This document shows, one piece after another, positions 1 through 11,204 of a DNA stretch of 64,000 nt. Origin of the DNA: Tragulus kanchil (Eukaryota; Chordata; Mammalia; Artiodactyla; Tragulidae); contig JAIOJX010000032.1 in assembly GCA_022376925.1 (NCBI GenBank), positions 114,863,979 to 114,927,978 on the forward strand, given 5' to 3'. The translations under genes were made by a program, and so were the position numbers. Under the pieces are notes generated by a model. That model did no database searches, was not told the origin of the DNA, and was given only the letters and a program-made list of their open reading frames with translations. Within the stretch, counting starts at the first letter, position 1. Every line of letters starts with the position of its first letter.

Positions 1-150
1 TGGGTGGGGAGGATCCCCTAGAGGAGAGCACCACAACTCAATCCAATACTCTTGCCTGGAGAATCCCATAGACAGAAGAGTCTGGCGGGCTACAGTCCAT
101 AGGGTTGTAAAGAGTGGAACATGACTGAAGCGACCTAGCATGGCACTGCA
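1..150 (+). repeat. Bov-tA type SINE, 3' part
   Basis: The window opens inside a ruminant Bov-tA element: the blocks CTTGCCTGGAGAATCCCAT, GGCGGGCTACAGTCCATAG and GACTGAAGCGAC are its typical 3' region. The 5' tRNA-related part is off the window. The right edge is approximate. Confidence 0.75.
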
Positions 151-292
151 CCTTCATAAAGACACTCAGATTCCCGTTTATGTGATCAAAATTTAGGATC
201 TCTCAAACTCATCTTAGCCCAATAAAAACTTATTGCTATAAGCAGGTAGGGTAGGGGTTCCCCAGAGACAGAGAACTGTTACCAGAAAAACT

Positions 293-2602
293 GGTTTCGC
301 CTCTTGGTGTGTGCCAAGCCAAAAGACACAAACCAAACATCAAGATTCAAGTTTACGCGTTGGCTCTCCCTTGAGCCGGTGCCGGCTGTTCTCACAGTGT
401 CTCCCACTTTCTCCCTTAAGCCAGCCCACTGTACTGGCAGCAACTCTTCCTTCCCCCACTCTAATAAACTTTACTATACTCTCAAAAAAAAAAAAAATTC
501 AAAAAAAAAAAATTACTATTGAAACCTGACAGAATCCTGTGGGACTTCCGGGTACTTCGTTCTGGGTCCCCCATTTCTTGCTTGTAGGAAATAGGCTTCA
601 TTCAGCTTCCATGACCTTCCCTGAATTCCAAAGAGCAGGTTCAAATCAGAGAAGGGAGAGAATGCAGAAACAGGAGAGGAACTCTCCTGGGGAGAGCATA
701 GTGAGGAACAAACTCAGTAACATTATTGCAGAGCAGTGTCTCCACAACAGCAAATTTGGGGAACTTTTAAGCTAAGGATACAAGCATATTCATGAAGGGG
801 CTTGGGTGGTCCAAGAGTCCAGGCTTTAATGTTTGAGGTCACAAAAGTCAGGAAAGCTTAACATCTGCATCCCTTAGGTTCTAACTGAACTGGTGGTTGA
901 GTGCCTCAGGCTTAATATTTTTCTTAACAGAACTGGGAGTCTTATCTTTGCTGTTGTTACTTCTCTGGCTTGATAACAGTTGGTTCTTGCATACTTCTGT
1001 TCCTTAGGAGCGCTAATTACTAAGACCTGTTTCGAGACAAGAACGGTTCAAGAGCAAGTACTACGGCCAGGTTTAGACTCTCCCACAGTCTAATGCCCCA
1101 TCTAATGGACTCTGGATTTTTTTGGGAGGGGGGAGTCCGTTTTCTTAGAAGTCTACAATCAGGTAGTGACCTTGCAACTGATGAACTGTTGAGTCATTTT
1201 AGTAACCCAGCCCTGTTTCCCCTGCTTCCCCATGGCATGCTGCAGTCCATGGGGTCTCAAAGAGTCAGACACGACTTAGCAACTGAACACCAATATCCCG
1301 TTTCCCCATCTATGAGGCATTCGTTCTTAGTTCTGCCCACTAGGGTTTTTTCATGCAAGGCACAGCCCTAGCCCTTCAAAAGCTTTCAGAGCAATAGTCA
1401 TTAAATTGGTGGTGTATTGTCTTCTAAAACAGATCAGCGTGAGATATGCTTCACGGTTTCGCCTCTTGGTGTGTCCAAGCCAAAAGACACAAACCAAACA
1501 TCAAGATTCAAGTTCGGTTGGCTCTCCCTTGAGCCGGTGCGGCTGTTCTCACAGTGTCTCCCACTTTCTCCCTTAAGCCAGCCCACTGTACTGGCAGCAA
1601 CTCTTCCTTCCCCCACTCTAATAAACTTTACTATACTCTCAAAAAAAAAAAAAATTCAAAAAAAAAAAATTACTATTGAAACCTGACAGAATCCTGTGGG
1701 ACTTCCGGGTACTTCGTTCTGGGTCCCCCATTTCTTGCTTGTAGGAAATAGGCTTCATTCAGCTTCCATGACCTTCCCTGAATTCCAAAGAGCAGGTTCA
1801 AATCAGAGAAGGGAGAGAATGCAGAAACAGGAGAGGAACTCTCCTGGGGAGAGCATAGTGAGGAACAAACTCAGTAACATTATTGCAGAGCAGTGTCTCC
1901 ACAACAGCAAATTTGGGGAACTTTTAAGCTAAGGATACAAGCATATTCATGAAGGGGCTTGGGTGGTCCAAGAGTCCAGGCTTTAATGTTTGAGGTCACA
2001 AAAGTCAGGAAAGCTTAACATCTGCATCCCTTAGGTTCTAACTGAACTGGTGGTTGAGTGCCTCAGGCTTAATATTTTTCTTAACAGAACTGGGAGTCTT
2101 ATCTTTGCTGTTGTTACTTCTCTGGCTTGATAACAGTTGGTTCTTGCATACTTCTGTTCCTTAGGAGCGCTAATTACTAAGACCTGTTTCGAGACAAGAA
2201 CGGTTCAAGAGCAAGTACTACGGCCAGGTTTAGACTCTCCCACAGTCTAATGCCCCATCTAATGGACTCTGGTTTTTTTGGGTGGGGGGAGTCCGTTTTC
2301 TTAGAAGTCTACAATCAGGTAGTGACCTTGCAACTGATGAACTGTTGAGTCATTTTAGTAACCCAGCCCTGTTTCCCCTGCTTCCCCATGGCATGCTGCA
2401 GTCCATGGGGTCTCAAAGAGTCAGACACGACTTAGCAACTGAACACCAATATCCCGTTTCCCCATCTATGAGGCATTCGTTCTTAGTTCTGCCCACTAGG
2501 GTTTTTTCATGCAAGGCACAGCCCTAGCCCTTCAAAAGCTTTCAGAGCAATAGTCATTAAATTGGTGGTGTATTGTCTTCTAAAACAGATCAGCGTGAGA
2601 AC
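293..2602. repeat. Tandem duplication D1 (copies 293-1444 and 1455-2602)
   Basis: Two near-identical direct copies of otherwise unique DNA, shifted by about 1157-1162 bases. The left edge of copy 1 is noisier than copy 2: extra bases appear around 313, 352-360 and 382. Differences elsewhere are homopolymer lengths (for example at 1117-1135 versus 2272-2290). Ten unmatched bases separate the copies. The content is non-coding, with A-rich tracts at 483-515 and a short Bov SINE remnant at 1239-1290 and 2397-2446. No gene recognised. Confidence 0.95.
1239..1290 (+). repeat. Short Bov-tA/BovB 3' remnant
   Basis: About 50 bases matching the ruminant SINE 3' signature (GTCTCAAAGAGTCAGACACG followed by ACTTAGCAACTGAAC). 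It has no tRNA head, so it is a truncated remnant. It repeats at 2397-2446 as part of the duplication. Confidence 0.6.
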
Positions 2603-3009
2603 TCACCACTCCTTTCACAAGCTTCCTCTTCCCTTTTAAGAAAGAAAAACTTCTCAGCTAGCTCTTTGCGTGCATTGCCCTCCTGTGCATTGAGGCTACT
2701 AAACAAAGGAACTTTGGAAAATGCTGATGACTCTACTGACTGGATCATAAACTTGCTTATGCAAGTTATTTCCATTTCTTTGTTTTGAAAATTATCGGTA
2801 AAAGCTGGCAGATCATTAAAAATCATTCTGAGTGATAGAGCTGTGATTTTTGGCATATAATTTGGAAAAAGTTAAAACAGCTAAGTGACATTCTCTTAGA
2901 TTTCTATTTTCATCCATTTATTTATGTGAACAAGTTATCCCAGGGCTTGTATCTATAAAAATGAAAAATAAGAATGAAGCTGATGTTGAACTCTGTTTAC
3001 TTTAAAAAT
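2603..3009. other. Non-coding stretch, nothing recognised
   Basis: AT-rich single-copy sequence without long open frames, known repeat signatures or RNA genes that I can see. Confidence 0.6.
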
Positions 3010-3019
3010 AAGTAATAGG

Positions 3020-3353
3020 GGGGCTTCCCCTGGTGGTCCAGTGGGTAAGGACACTGCCTTGCAGTGCAAGGGGCGCCGGTTCGATCCCTGGCCTGGGAAG
3101 ATCCCACGTGCCGCGGAGCGGCTGGACCGATGTGTCCAATTACCGAGCCGGAGCTCTGGAGCGCATGTGCCCAGAGCCAGTGCTCTGCAGCGACAGACGC
3201 CACCGCGATGGGAGGCCCACAGGAGCCAAAGAACAAAGATGTATGAAAATAGAGAAATGAAAGACCAATGGAGGTGGCCCGCCCGCTCCCCTCCCTCCCC
3301 AATCCGACCCTTGCCCTAAAACAAATAAATAAATAAATCTTTAAAAAAAAAAA
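3020..3353 (+). repeat. Young tRNA-derived SINE (subtype A), complete
   Basis: Begins GGGCTTCCCCTGGTGGTCC, carries the pol III-like box GGTTCGATCCCTGG, a conserved body (CCGGAGCTCTGGAGCGCATG), and ends in a (AAAT)n plus poly-A tail. The direct repeat AAGTAATAGG flanks it at 3010-3019 and 3354-3363, marking L1-type insertion. It is the first of two SINEs placed head-to-tail. Confidence 0.92.
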
Positions 3354-3363
3354 AAGTAATAGG

Positions 3364-3684
3364 GGTTTCCCTGGTGGTCCAGTGGGTAAGGACACCGCCT
3401 TGCAGTGCAAGGGGCACCGGTTAAATCCCTGGCCTGGGAAGATCCCACATACCGCGGAGCCACTGGACTGATGTGTCCAATTACCTAGCCGGAGCTCTGG
3501 AGCGCATGCGCCCAGAGCCGGTGCTCTGCGACGACAGAGGCCACCGCGATGGGAGGCCCACACGGGCCAAAGAACAAAGATGGATGAAAACGGACAAATG
3601 AAAGACCAATAGAAATGGCCCGCCTGCTCCCCTCCCTCCCCACCCAACCCCCACCAAAATAAATAAATCTTTAAAAAATAAAAA
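3364..3684 (+). repeat. Young tRNA-derived SINE (subtype A), second in tandem
   Basis: Same family and orientation as the preceding copy, starting directly after the shared AAGTAATA repeat. A third AAGTAATA follows at about 3687, so two insertions used one target. It differs from its neighbour by scattered substitutions, for example in the GGTTAAATCCCTGG box. Confidence 0.9.
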
Positions 3685-3689
3685 ATAAG

Positions 3690-4009
3690 TAATATTCATC
3701 CACAGGTACAAGAATTAAATGGAGAAAAGAAAAAGGGAATAAAGTCTCAGTCCATCTTATTTTTATATTCAGTAAATATCAAAACTTGTACTGTATGTAT
3801 GCTATTTTGATCAGCTGTGTAATAATAATCATCATAAATTAAAAAAAAACATTATCCCAGAACTTAAAATTATAAATTAATTTATATATTTTGACTGCAG
3901 AAAAGGGTGATAACTTAAAATTTTCAAGCATAAGACTATGCTATGTTGAGAGAATATTCTCGAGGTGAGATGGGGACATTCTTGGATGTTCTGATTTAAC
4001 CTCAGTCTT
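3690..4009. other. AT-rich non-coding stretch
   Basis: Single-copy AT-rich DNA with short A runs. No gene, RNA or clear repeat family seen. Confidence 0.55.
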
Positions 4010-4190
4010 GGCTTCCCTGAGAGTTCAGCTGGTAAAGAACCCAACTGCAATGCAGGAGACTCTAGTTTGATTCCCGAGTTGGGAAAATCCTGTAGAGAAG
4101 AGAACTTCAGTATTCTTGCCTGGAGAATTCCATGGCTTGACCATGGGTTGCAAAGAGTCAGACACTATTGAGCGACTTTCACATACATAT
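4010..4190 (+). repeat. Bov-tA SINE
   Basis: Ruminant-specific tRNA SINE: GGCTTCCCTGA start, GGTAAAGAACCCAACTGCAA, TTCTTGCCTGGAGAATTCCA and CAAAGAGTCAGACACTATTG. Moderately diverged from the other copies. Confidence 0.85.
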
Positions 4191-4202
4191 AACTTGGCCT
4201 GA

Positions 4203-4430
4203 GGGCTTCCCAAGTGCCACTAGTGGTAAAGAACCCACCTGCCAATGTAGGAGACGGTAAAGTGACTTGGGTTTGATCCCTGGGTTGGGAAGATCCCCTG
4301 GAGGTGTGCATGGAGACACATTTCAGTCTTCTTGCTTGGAGAATCCTATGGACACAGGAGCTTTGTGGGCTACAGACCACAGGGTCATAAAGAGTTGGAC
4401 ACAACTGAAGCGACTTAACACGCACACACA
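4203..4430 (+). repeat. Bov-tA SINE
   Basis: Full-length copy from GGGCTTCCCAAGTGCCAC to the CACACACA tail, with the family's CCTGGGTTGGGAAGATCCCC and AAGAGTTGGACACAACTGAA blocks. Duplication D2 begins inside its 3' end at 4386, so a 3' fragment recurs at 5506-5550. Confidence 0.87.
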
Positions 4431-4531
4431 TTCAGCCTGAACTCTGTCCCTGCATCTTCACAGTGTACACTTCACATGTTCTACTTGCTCTCTTGGAGCT
4501 GGAGTACTGCCTAATGAAAATTTGTTATCCA

Positions 4532-4886
4532 GGACTTCCCTGGTGGTCTAGTGGTTAAGAATCCACTTGTCTATATGTATAATCATGGGTGAATTTTGTT
4601 GTTGTATGGTAGAAATCAGCACAGCATTGTAAAGCAATAGTCCTCCACTTAAAGAACAAATCAGAAAAAAAAAAAAAAAGTCCACCTGCCAGTGCAAGGG
4701 AGGGACACAGTTTCAATCTCTGCTCCAGGGAAGATTCTACCAAGCCTTGAGACCTTGCTCTACAACAAGAGAAGCCATTGCAATGAGAAGCCCACTCAAT
4801 GCAACTAGACAGTAGCCACTGCTTGCTGCAACTAGAGAAAACCCGCAAGTAGCAATGAAGAACCAGCACAGCCAAAAATAAAAAAT
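4532..4886 (+). repeat. CHR-type tRNA SINE interrupted by an L1 3' end
   Basis: Older SINE (GGACTTCCCTGGTGGTCTAG head, AGCCATTGCAATGAGAAGCC body, GCCAAAAATAAAAA tail). At about 4570-4678 it is split by a + strand L1 3' end (CAGCACAGCATTGTAAAGCA then a poly-A run), with TCCAC(T/C)TG on both sides as target duplication. The same nest repeats at 5652-6006. Confidence 0.8.
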
Positions 4887-4906
4887 TTAAAAAAACTAAT
4901 AACATC

Positions 4907-4912
4907 GTGTTC

Positions 4913-4943
<31 letters not shown>

Positions 4944-5011
4944 AATATAGAGAAGATTAGCATGGTCCCTGCGCAAGGATGACACGCAGATTCGTGAAAC
5001 GTTCCATATTT
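4907..5011 (+). pseudogene. U6 snRNA retro-pseudogene
   Basis: Near full-length match to U6 spliceosomal RNA, including GCTTCGGCAGCACATATACT and the central AGAAGATTAGCATGG block. I count about six substitutions relative to canonical U6, including a C to T in the fourth base. There is no pol III T-run terminator; a poly-A tail follows instead. AAAAAACTAATAA(C/T)AT flanks both sides, so it is an L1-mobilised copy without a U6 promoter and very unlikely to be expressed. Confidence 0.9.
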
Positions 5012-5039
5012 AAAAAAAAAAAAAAACTAATAATATTGA

Positions 5040-5505
5040 AAAAAAGAAAAAAAGATTTTTTTTTCCCTGTGAGGAGAAGGTGGTAGAGACCCTTCTCTGA
5101 AAAATTCCCCAGCAGCTGATGTTTCCGTCTACCATAACAAGGAAAGAGTCTTCTGGATTTTCATCTTTTTTTTTTTTAATGAGTACTCAGTAAGGTTTAC
5201 GAAGGAAAAGTCTACAAAAGAAACTTACTTAACGAACCTTATCCAGAACTGAAGTTGATGTAGATGATAGAAATCTTGATCTCCAGCCTATGCCTGACAT
5301 ATCCCAATATGATGTGACTTTGGAGGTTCTCCGAAAAGAGGTGAATCTGCTGTGCATATAGAAAAAAACTCATTGTTGTGCCTAGAGGAGGAATATGCAA
5401 GACTGCATTTTCTGGAAAAGACCACAGCAATATTTCTGGCTTATCTGACAGAAAATTGATACCTCCCTTTAAGAGACAAGGTCTGTCTCCCCTCTTCTTG
5501 AAACT
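5040..5505. other. Non-coding stretch, nothing recognised
   Basis: Unique DNA between the U6 pseudogene and the D2 junction. Its last 245 bases (5261-5505) occur three times in the window, again at 6381-6625 and 7527-7771, where duplications D2 and D3 overlap. Confidence 0.55.
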
Positions 5506-6026
5506 CATAAAGAGTTGGACACAACTGAAGCGACTTAACACGCACACACATTCAGCCTGAACTCTGTCCCTGCATCTTCACAGTGTACACTTCACATGTT
5601 CTACTTGCTCTCTTGGAGCTGGAGTACTGCCTAATGAAAATTTGTTATCCAGGACTTCCCTGGTGGTCTAGTGGTTAAGAATCCACTTGTCTATATGTAT
5701 AATCATGGGTGAATTTTGTTGTTGTATGGTAGAAATCAGCACAGCATTGTAAAGCAATAGTCCTCCACTTAAAGAACAAATCAGAAAAAAAAAAAAAAAG
5801 TCCACCTGCCAGTGCAAGGGAGGGACACAGTTTCAATCTCTGCTCCAGGGAAGATTCTACCAAGCCTTGAGACCTTGCTCTACAACAAGAGAAGCCATTG
5901 CAATGAGAAGCCCACTCAATGCAACTAGACAGTAGCCACTGCTTGCTGCAACTAGAGAAACCCCGCAAGTAGCAATGAAGAACCAGCACAGCCAAAAATA
6001 AAAAATTTAAAAAAACTAATAACATC

Positions 6027-6032
6027 GTGTTC

Positions 6033-6063
<31 letters not shown>

Positions 6064-6131
6064 AATATAGAGAAGATTAGCATGGTCCCTGCGCAAGGAT
6101 GACACGCAGATTCGTGAAACGTTCCATATTT
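6027..6131 (+). pseudogene. U6 snRNA retro-pseudogene, duplicate copy
   Basis: Exact repeat of the 4907-5011 copy, carried along in duplication D2 together with its flanks and tail. Not an independent insertion. Confidence 0.9.
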
Positions 6132-6380
6132 AAAAAAAAAAAAAAACTAATAATATTGAAAAAAAGAAAAAAAGATTTTTTTTTCCCTGTGAGGAGAAGG
6201 TGGTAGAGACCCTTCTCTGAAAAATTCCCCAGCAGCTGATGTTTCCGTCTACCATAACAAGGAAAGAGTCTTCTGGATTTTCATCTTTTTTTTTTTTAAT
6301 GAGTACTCAGTAAGGTTTACGAAGGAAAAGTCTACAAAAGAAACTTACTTAACGAACCTTATCCAGAACTGAAGTTGATG

Positions 6381-8661
6381 TAGATGATAGAAATCTTGAT
6401 CTCCAGCCTATGCCTGACATATCCCAATATGATGTGACTTTGGAGGTTCTCCGAAAAGAGGTGAATCTGCTGTGCATATAGAAAAAAACTCATTGTTGTG
6501 CCTAGAGGAGGAATATGCAAGACTGCATTTTCTGGAAAAGACCACAGCAATATTTCTGGCTTATCTGACAGAAAATTGATACCTCCCTTTAAGAGACAAG
6601 GTCTGTCTCCCCTCTTCTTGAAACTGGGGATGGACTTGTGATTGTTCAGTGGAGGTAGTTTGGTTAAACGGTATGATTTCAGCCTAGTCTAGCAAAGACA
6701 ATGCAATTTCTATTGGCCATCCATGTCGACCTTTGAAACCCTGTCATCATTCTGGGAAGTATCCCAAACTAGCCAACATGGAGACTCCATGTGGCAAAGT
6801 CTGTGTGCAGAGTGCCTAAGATCTAGTTTACAGTCTTTATCAGCCAGTAGACCTGTGAGGGGGAAAAGAACTCATGTGATTGTAGCACCTAGCTTTCATG
6901 TCAGCTAGTTGAAGCTTCAGATATCATGGATGAAAGACAAACTATTGCTGCTGAGCCTTATCTCAATTCATGACTCATGGAACTTTCGAACATGATAAAT
7001 GATCATTTCACAAGTTATAGGATAATTTTTGACTCAGTTGAAGTAATAGTGATAAACTCCTTTGGAGGCTTAATGCAGAAACTTCATGTGTGGCAAGCTT
7101 TTCCCCCCCAGCTTTATTGAAATGTAATTGGCATACAACATTGAGAATGGTATGTTCATTTCTTACACATGTACAGTGAACCCTTGAATGACATGGTTTA
7201 TATATGGATTTTCATCAATAAATACATACTAAAGTTCTGCACAGTCCAAGACTGATTGAATCCATGGATGCAGAATCATAGACAAAGAGGAACAATTGTA
7301 AGGTTATAAGCTTATTTTTTGACTGCACAGGTGTCAGTGCCTTAATCCCTGTATTGGGACTTCTCTGGTGGTCCAGTGGGTAAGAGTCCGCCTTGCAGTG
7401 CAAGGGGTGCCAGTTTGATCCCTGGCCCAGGAGTTCAATCCCTGGTCCGTGTGCCACAGAGCAGCTGAATTGGTGTGTCCAACTGCAAGCCAGCGCACTG
7501 GAGCGCATGCTGGTCGCCACTTGATCTAGATGATAGAAATCTTGATCTCCAGCCTATGCCTGACATATCCCAATATGATGTGACTTTGGAGGTTCTCCGA
7601 AAAGAGGTGAATCTGCTGTGCATATAGAAAAAAACTCATTGTTGTGCCTAGAGGAGGAATATGCAAGACTGCATTTTCTGGAAAAGACCACAGCAATATT
7701 TCTGGCTTATCTGACAGAAAATTGATACCTCCCTTTAAGAGACAAGGTCTGTCTCCCCTCTTCTTGAAACTGGGGATGGACTTGTGATTGTTCAGTGGAG
7801 GTAGTTTGGTTAAACGGTATGATTTCAGCCTAGTCTAGCAAAGACAATGCAATTTCTATTGGCCATCCATGTCGACCTTTGAAACCCTGTCATCATTCTG
7901 GGAAGTATCCCAAACTAGCCAACATGGAGACTCCATGTGGCAAAGTCTGTGTGCAGAGTGCCTAAGATCTAGTTTACAGTCTTTATCAGCCAGTAGACCT
8001 GTGAGGGGGAAAAGAACTCATGTGATTGTAGCACCTAGCTTTCATGTCAGCTAGTTGAAGCTTCAGATATCATGGATGAAAGACAAACTATTGCTGCTGA
8101 GCCTTATCTCAATTCATGACTCATGGAACTTTCGAACATGATAAATGATCATTTCACAAGTTATAGGATAATTTTTGACTCAGTTGAAGTAATAGTGATA
8201 AACTCCTTTGGAGGCTTAATGCAGAAACTTCATGTGTGGCAAGCTTTTCCCCCCCAGCTTTATTGAAATGTAATTGGCATACAACATTGAGAATGGTATG
8301 TTCATTTCTTACACATGTACAGTGAACCCTTGAATGACATGGTTTATATATGGATTTTCATCAATAAATACATACTAAAGTTCTGCACAGTCCAAGACTG
8401 ATTGAATCCATGGATGCAGAATCATAGACAAAGAGGAACAATTGTAAGGTTATAAGCTTATTTTTTGACTGCACAGGTGTCAGTGCCTTAATCCCTGTAT
8501 TGGGACTTCTCTGGTGGTCCAGTGGGTAAAGAGTCCGCCTTGCAGTGCAAGGGGTGCCAGTTTGATCCCTGGCCCAGGAGTTCAATCCCTGGTCCGTGTG
8601 CCACAGAGCAGCTGAATTGGTGTGTCCAACTGCAAGCCAGCGCACTGGAGCGCATGCTGGT
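6381..8661. repeat. Tandem duplication D3 (6381-7514 and 7527-8661)
   Basis: Copies shifted by 1146 bases, near identical. One single-base insertion is visible (GGGTAAGAG versus GGGTAAAGAG at about 7379 and 8524). Twelve unmatched bases sit at the junction (7515-7526). The right breakpoint cuts a SINE in half (7514), so the first SINE copy is truncated and the second is complete. Confidence 0.96.
6590..7030 (+). repeat. Ancient LTR, probably MLT1/MaLR type
   Basis: The blocks ACTGGGGATGGACTTGTGAT near the start and CTGCTGAGCCTTATCTCAAT followed by a TGACTCATGGAAC stretch near the end resemble mammalian MaLR LTRs in order and spacing. Strongly diverged, and the family call is from memory. Duplicated at about 7736-8176. 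Confidence 0.5.
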
Positions 8662-8806
8662 ACTCTGCGGTAAGAGAGGCCACTACAATGAGAGGTCCAC
8701 ACAGGCCATAGAATAAAGATGGATGAAAATAAACAAATTTAAAAAACAATAAAAGAGGCCAAAATTAAAACAAAAAAAAAATCCCTGTGTTGTTTGAGGA
8801 TCAACT
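8320..8806 (+). mobile_element. Tigger-like DNA transposon fossil carrying a SINE
   Basis: The left end CAGTGAACCCTTGAATGACA and the right end (GTTGTTTGAGGATCAAC) are inverted relative to each other and bordered by TA, as in pogo/Tigger elements. The body GGATTTTCATCAATAAATAC also fits. It is interrupted at 8503-8779 by a younger SINE. The first duplicate of the left half is at 7174-7356. Non-autonomous; no transposase. Confidence 0.6.
8503..8779 (+). repeat. Young tRNA-derived SINE (subtype B)
   Basis: Family head, then the subtype-B marks GGTAAAGAGTCCGCC and an end reading AATAAAAGAGGCCAAAATT before the A-tail. The target duplication AATCCCTGT(A/G)TTG is at 8490-8502 and 8780-8792. The box region holds a local repeat (CCAGGAGTTCAATCCCTGG). 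A truncated duplicate is at 7357-7514. Confidence 0.88.
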
Positions 8807-8809
8807 ATA

Positions 8810-9090
8810 TTTCAAAATGATTACTATCACAGCATTAACTAACATCTCCATTCTGTTATATAATTACCATTTCTTTCTTTGTAGTGGGAAGATTTAAAAT
8901 CTATTCTTTCAGCAGCCTTCAAATATGTAATACTGTATGATTTGCTAGAATCTCCATGCTGTACATTAGCTCTCTAGAACTTGTAGGTGAACTTTCACCT
9001 ACATATTGTTGCTGCAGGGAGCAAGAATATGCAGATATCTCTGCAAAAAAATTCATATGAATGTATGAAACTGTTCACAATTATGTATTA
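8810..9090. other. AT-rich non-coding stretch
   Basis: Single-copy, no recognised gene or repeat. Confidence 0.5.
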
Positions 9091-9257
9091 GGTATTTAAT
9101 CTAGTGCAAGTAAATAGTACCTTCAGTTGATTGAAAACTTCATTGAAAAAAAGTTGGCCTTAAAATATTTATAATCCATCTCTAGTATTTCAGAGTTTTA
9201 AAGCATTTCTTTTTCATTAATTATTTAGTTCAATATAAATTTAAAAATCAATATATG

Positions 9258-9496
9258 GGGCTTCCCTGGTGGTGCAGGGTTAAGCATCTGCCTCCCATTG
9301 CAGGGGACACATGTATGATCCATGATATAGGAAGATCTCACGTGCCTCAAAGCAACTAAGCTGTACAACTACTGAGCCTGAACTCTAGAGCTTGTGAGCT
9401 ACAACTACTGAGCCCATATGCCACAACTACTAAACCCTGGATGCCTAGAGCCTGTAATCTGCAACAAGAGAAACCACTGCAATGAGAAAGCCTGCG
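9258..9496 (+). repeat. CHR-type tRNA SINE
   Basis: GGGCTTCCCTGGTGGTGCAG head, repeated ACAACTACTGAGCC modules and the AAACCACTGCAATGAGAAAG block near the end. It is directly joined to the BovB tail. Duplicate at 10453-10691. Confidence 0.82.
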
Positions 9497-9497
9497 G

Positions 9498-10166
9498 TTC
9501 AGTTCAGTTCAGTTGCCCACTCATGTCCGACTCTTTGTAACTCCATGAACTGCAGCATACCAGGCTTCCCTGCCCTTCACCGTCTCCCGAGGCTTGCTCA
9601 AACTCATGTCCATTGACTCAGTGATACCATCCAACCATCTCATCCTCTGTCATTCCCTTCTCCTTTTGCCTTCTATTTTTCCCTACATCAGGCTCTTTTC
9701 CAGTAAGTTGTCTCTTCGCATCAGGTAGCCAAAGTACTGGAGCTTCAGCCTCAGTCCTTTCAATGAATATTCAGGGTTGATTTCCTTTAGGATTGACTGG
9801 TTTGATTTCCTTGCAGTCCAAAGGGTCTCTCGAGAGCCTTCTCCAACACCACAGTTCAAAGGCATCAGTTCTTCAGCACTCAGCTTTCTTTATGATTCAG
9901 CTCTCACATCCATACATGACTACTGGAAAAACCAAAGCTTTGACTAGATGGACTTGTCAGCAAAGTGATGTTTCTGCTTTTGAATATGCTATCTAGGTTT
10001 GTCATAGCTTTTCTTCTGAGGAGCAGGCATCTTTTAATTTCATGGCTGCAGTCACCATTCACAGTTATTTTTGGAGTCCAAGAAAATAGTCTGTCACTGT
10101 TTCCATTGTTTGCTCATCTATTTGCCATGAAGTGATGGGACCAGATGCCATGATCTTAGTTTTTTG
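9498..10166 (-). mobile_element. BovB LINE 3' end (5'-truncated)
   Basis: Read on the minus strand this is the last roughly 670 bases of BovB (RTE clade). The plus strand opens with TTCAGTTCAGTTCAGTTGCC and passes through CCAAAGTACTGGAGCTTCAG and TTTTGAATATGCTATCTAGG to GAAGTGATGGGACCAGATGC. No reverse transcriptase frame survives. Repeats at 10693-11361, with a 150-base third copy at 12274-12430. Confidence 0.9.
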
Positions 10167-11204
10167 AGAACAGGCTTGTGGTTGCCAAGAAGGATTGTGG
10201 GAGGAGAGGGATGGACTGGGAATATGGGGTTGGTAGATGAAAAGTGTTAAATTTAGATGGATGGTTTTTGGACCGATATGTATTTAAAAGGTATTTAATC
10301 TAGCATAAATAGTACCTTCAGTTGATTGAAAACTTCATTGAAAAAAAGTTGGCCTTAAAATATTTATAATCCATCTCTAGTATTTCAGAGTTTTAAAGCA
10401 TTTCTTTTTCATTAATTATTTAGTTCAATATAAATTTAAAAATCAATATATGGGGCTTCCCTGGTGGTGCAGGGTTAAGCATCTGCCTCCCATTGCAGGG
10501 GACACATGTATGATCCATGATATAGGAAGATCTCACGTGCCTCAAAGCAACTAAGCTGTACAACTACTGAGCCTGAACTCTAGAGCTTGTGAGCTACAAC
10601 TACTGAGCCCATATGCCACAACTACTAAACCCTGGATGCCTAGAGCCTGTAATCTGCAACAAGAGAAACCACTGCAATGAGAAAGCCTGCGGTTCAGTTC
10701 AGTTCAGTTGCCCACTCATGTCCGACTCTTTGTAACTCCATGAACTGCAGCATACCAGGCTTCCCTGCCCTTCACCGTCTCCCGAAGCTTGCTCAAACTC
10801 ATGTCCATTGACTCAGTGATACCATCCAACCATCTCATCCTCTGTCATTCCCTTCTCCTTTTGCCTTCTATTTTTCCCTACATCAGGCTCTTTTCCAGTA
10901 AGTTGTCTCTTCGCATCAGGTAGCCAAAGTACTGGAGCTTCAGCCTCAGTCCTTTCAATGAATATTCAGGGTTGATTTCCTTTAGGATTGACTGGTTTGA
11001 TTTCCTTGCAGTCCAAAGGGTCTCTCGAGAGCCTTCTCCAACACCACAGTTCAAAGGCATCAGTTCTTCAGCACTCAGCTTTCTTTATGATTCAGCTCTC
11101 ACATCCATACATGACTACTGGAAAAACCAAAGCTTTGACTAGATGGACTTGTCAGCAAAGTGATGTTTCTGCTTTTGAATATGCTATCTAGGTTTGTCAT
11201 AGCT

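Larger units (their letters stand above)
4386..6625. repeat. Tandem duplication D2 (4386-5505 and 5506-6625)
   Basis: Two abutting 1120-base copies, with one substitution noticed (AAAACCCGC versus AAACCCCGC near 4850 and 5970). The junction is blunt and cuts through a Bov-tA SINE on one side and unique DNA on the other. Each copy contains a CHR-type SINE with an L1 insertion, a U6 pseudogene and about 450 bases of unrecognised DNA. Confidence 0.97.

Noticed and set aside
2997..3647. 216-residue minus-strand open frame
   Set aside because: It runs through two young SINEs. Similar frames (CPLHCKAVSLPTGPPGKP) recur at every copy of the family, in both strands. Repeat-derived, not a gene.
4907..5011. 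Functional U6 snRNA gene
   Set aside because: Several substitutions, no T-run terminator, a poly-A tail and target duplication, and no upstream pol III promoter elements.
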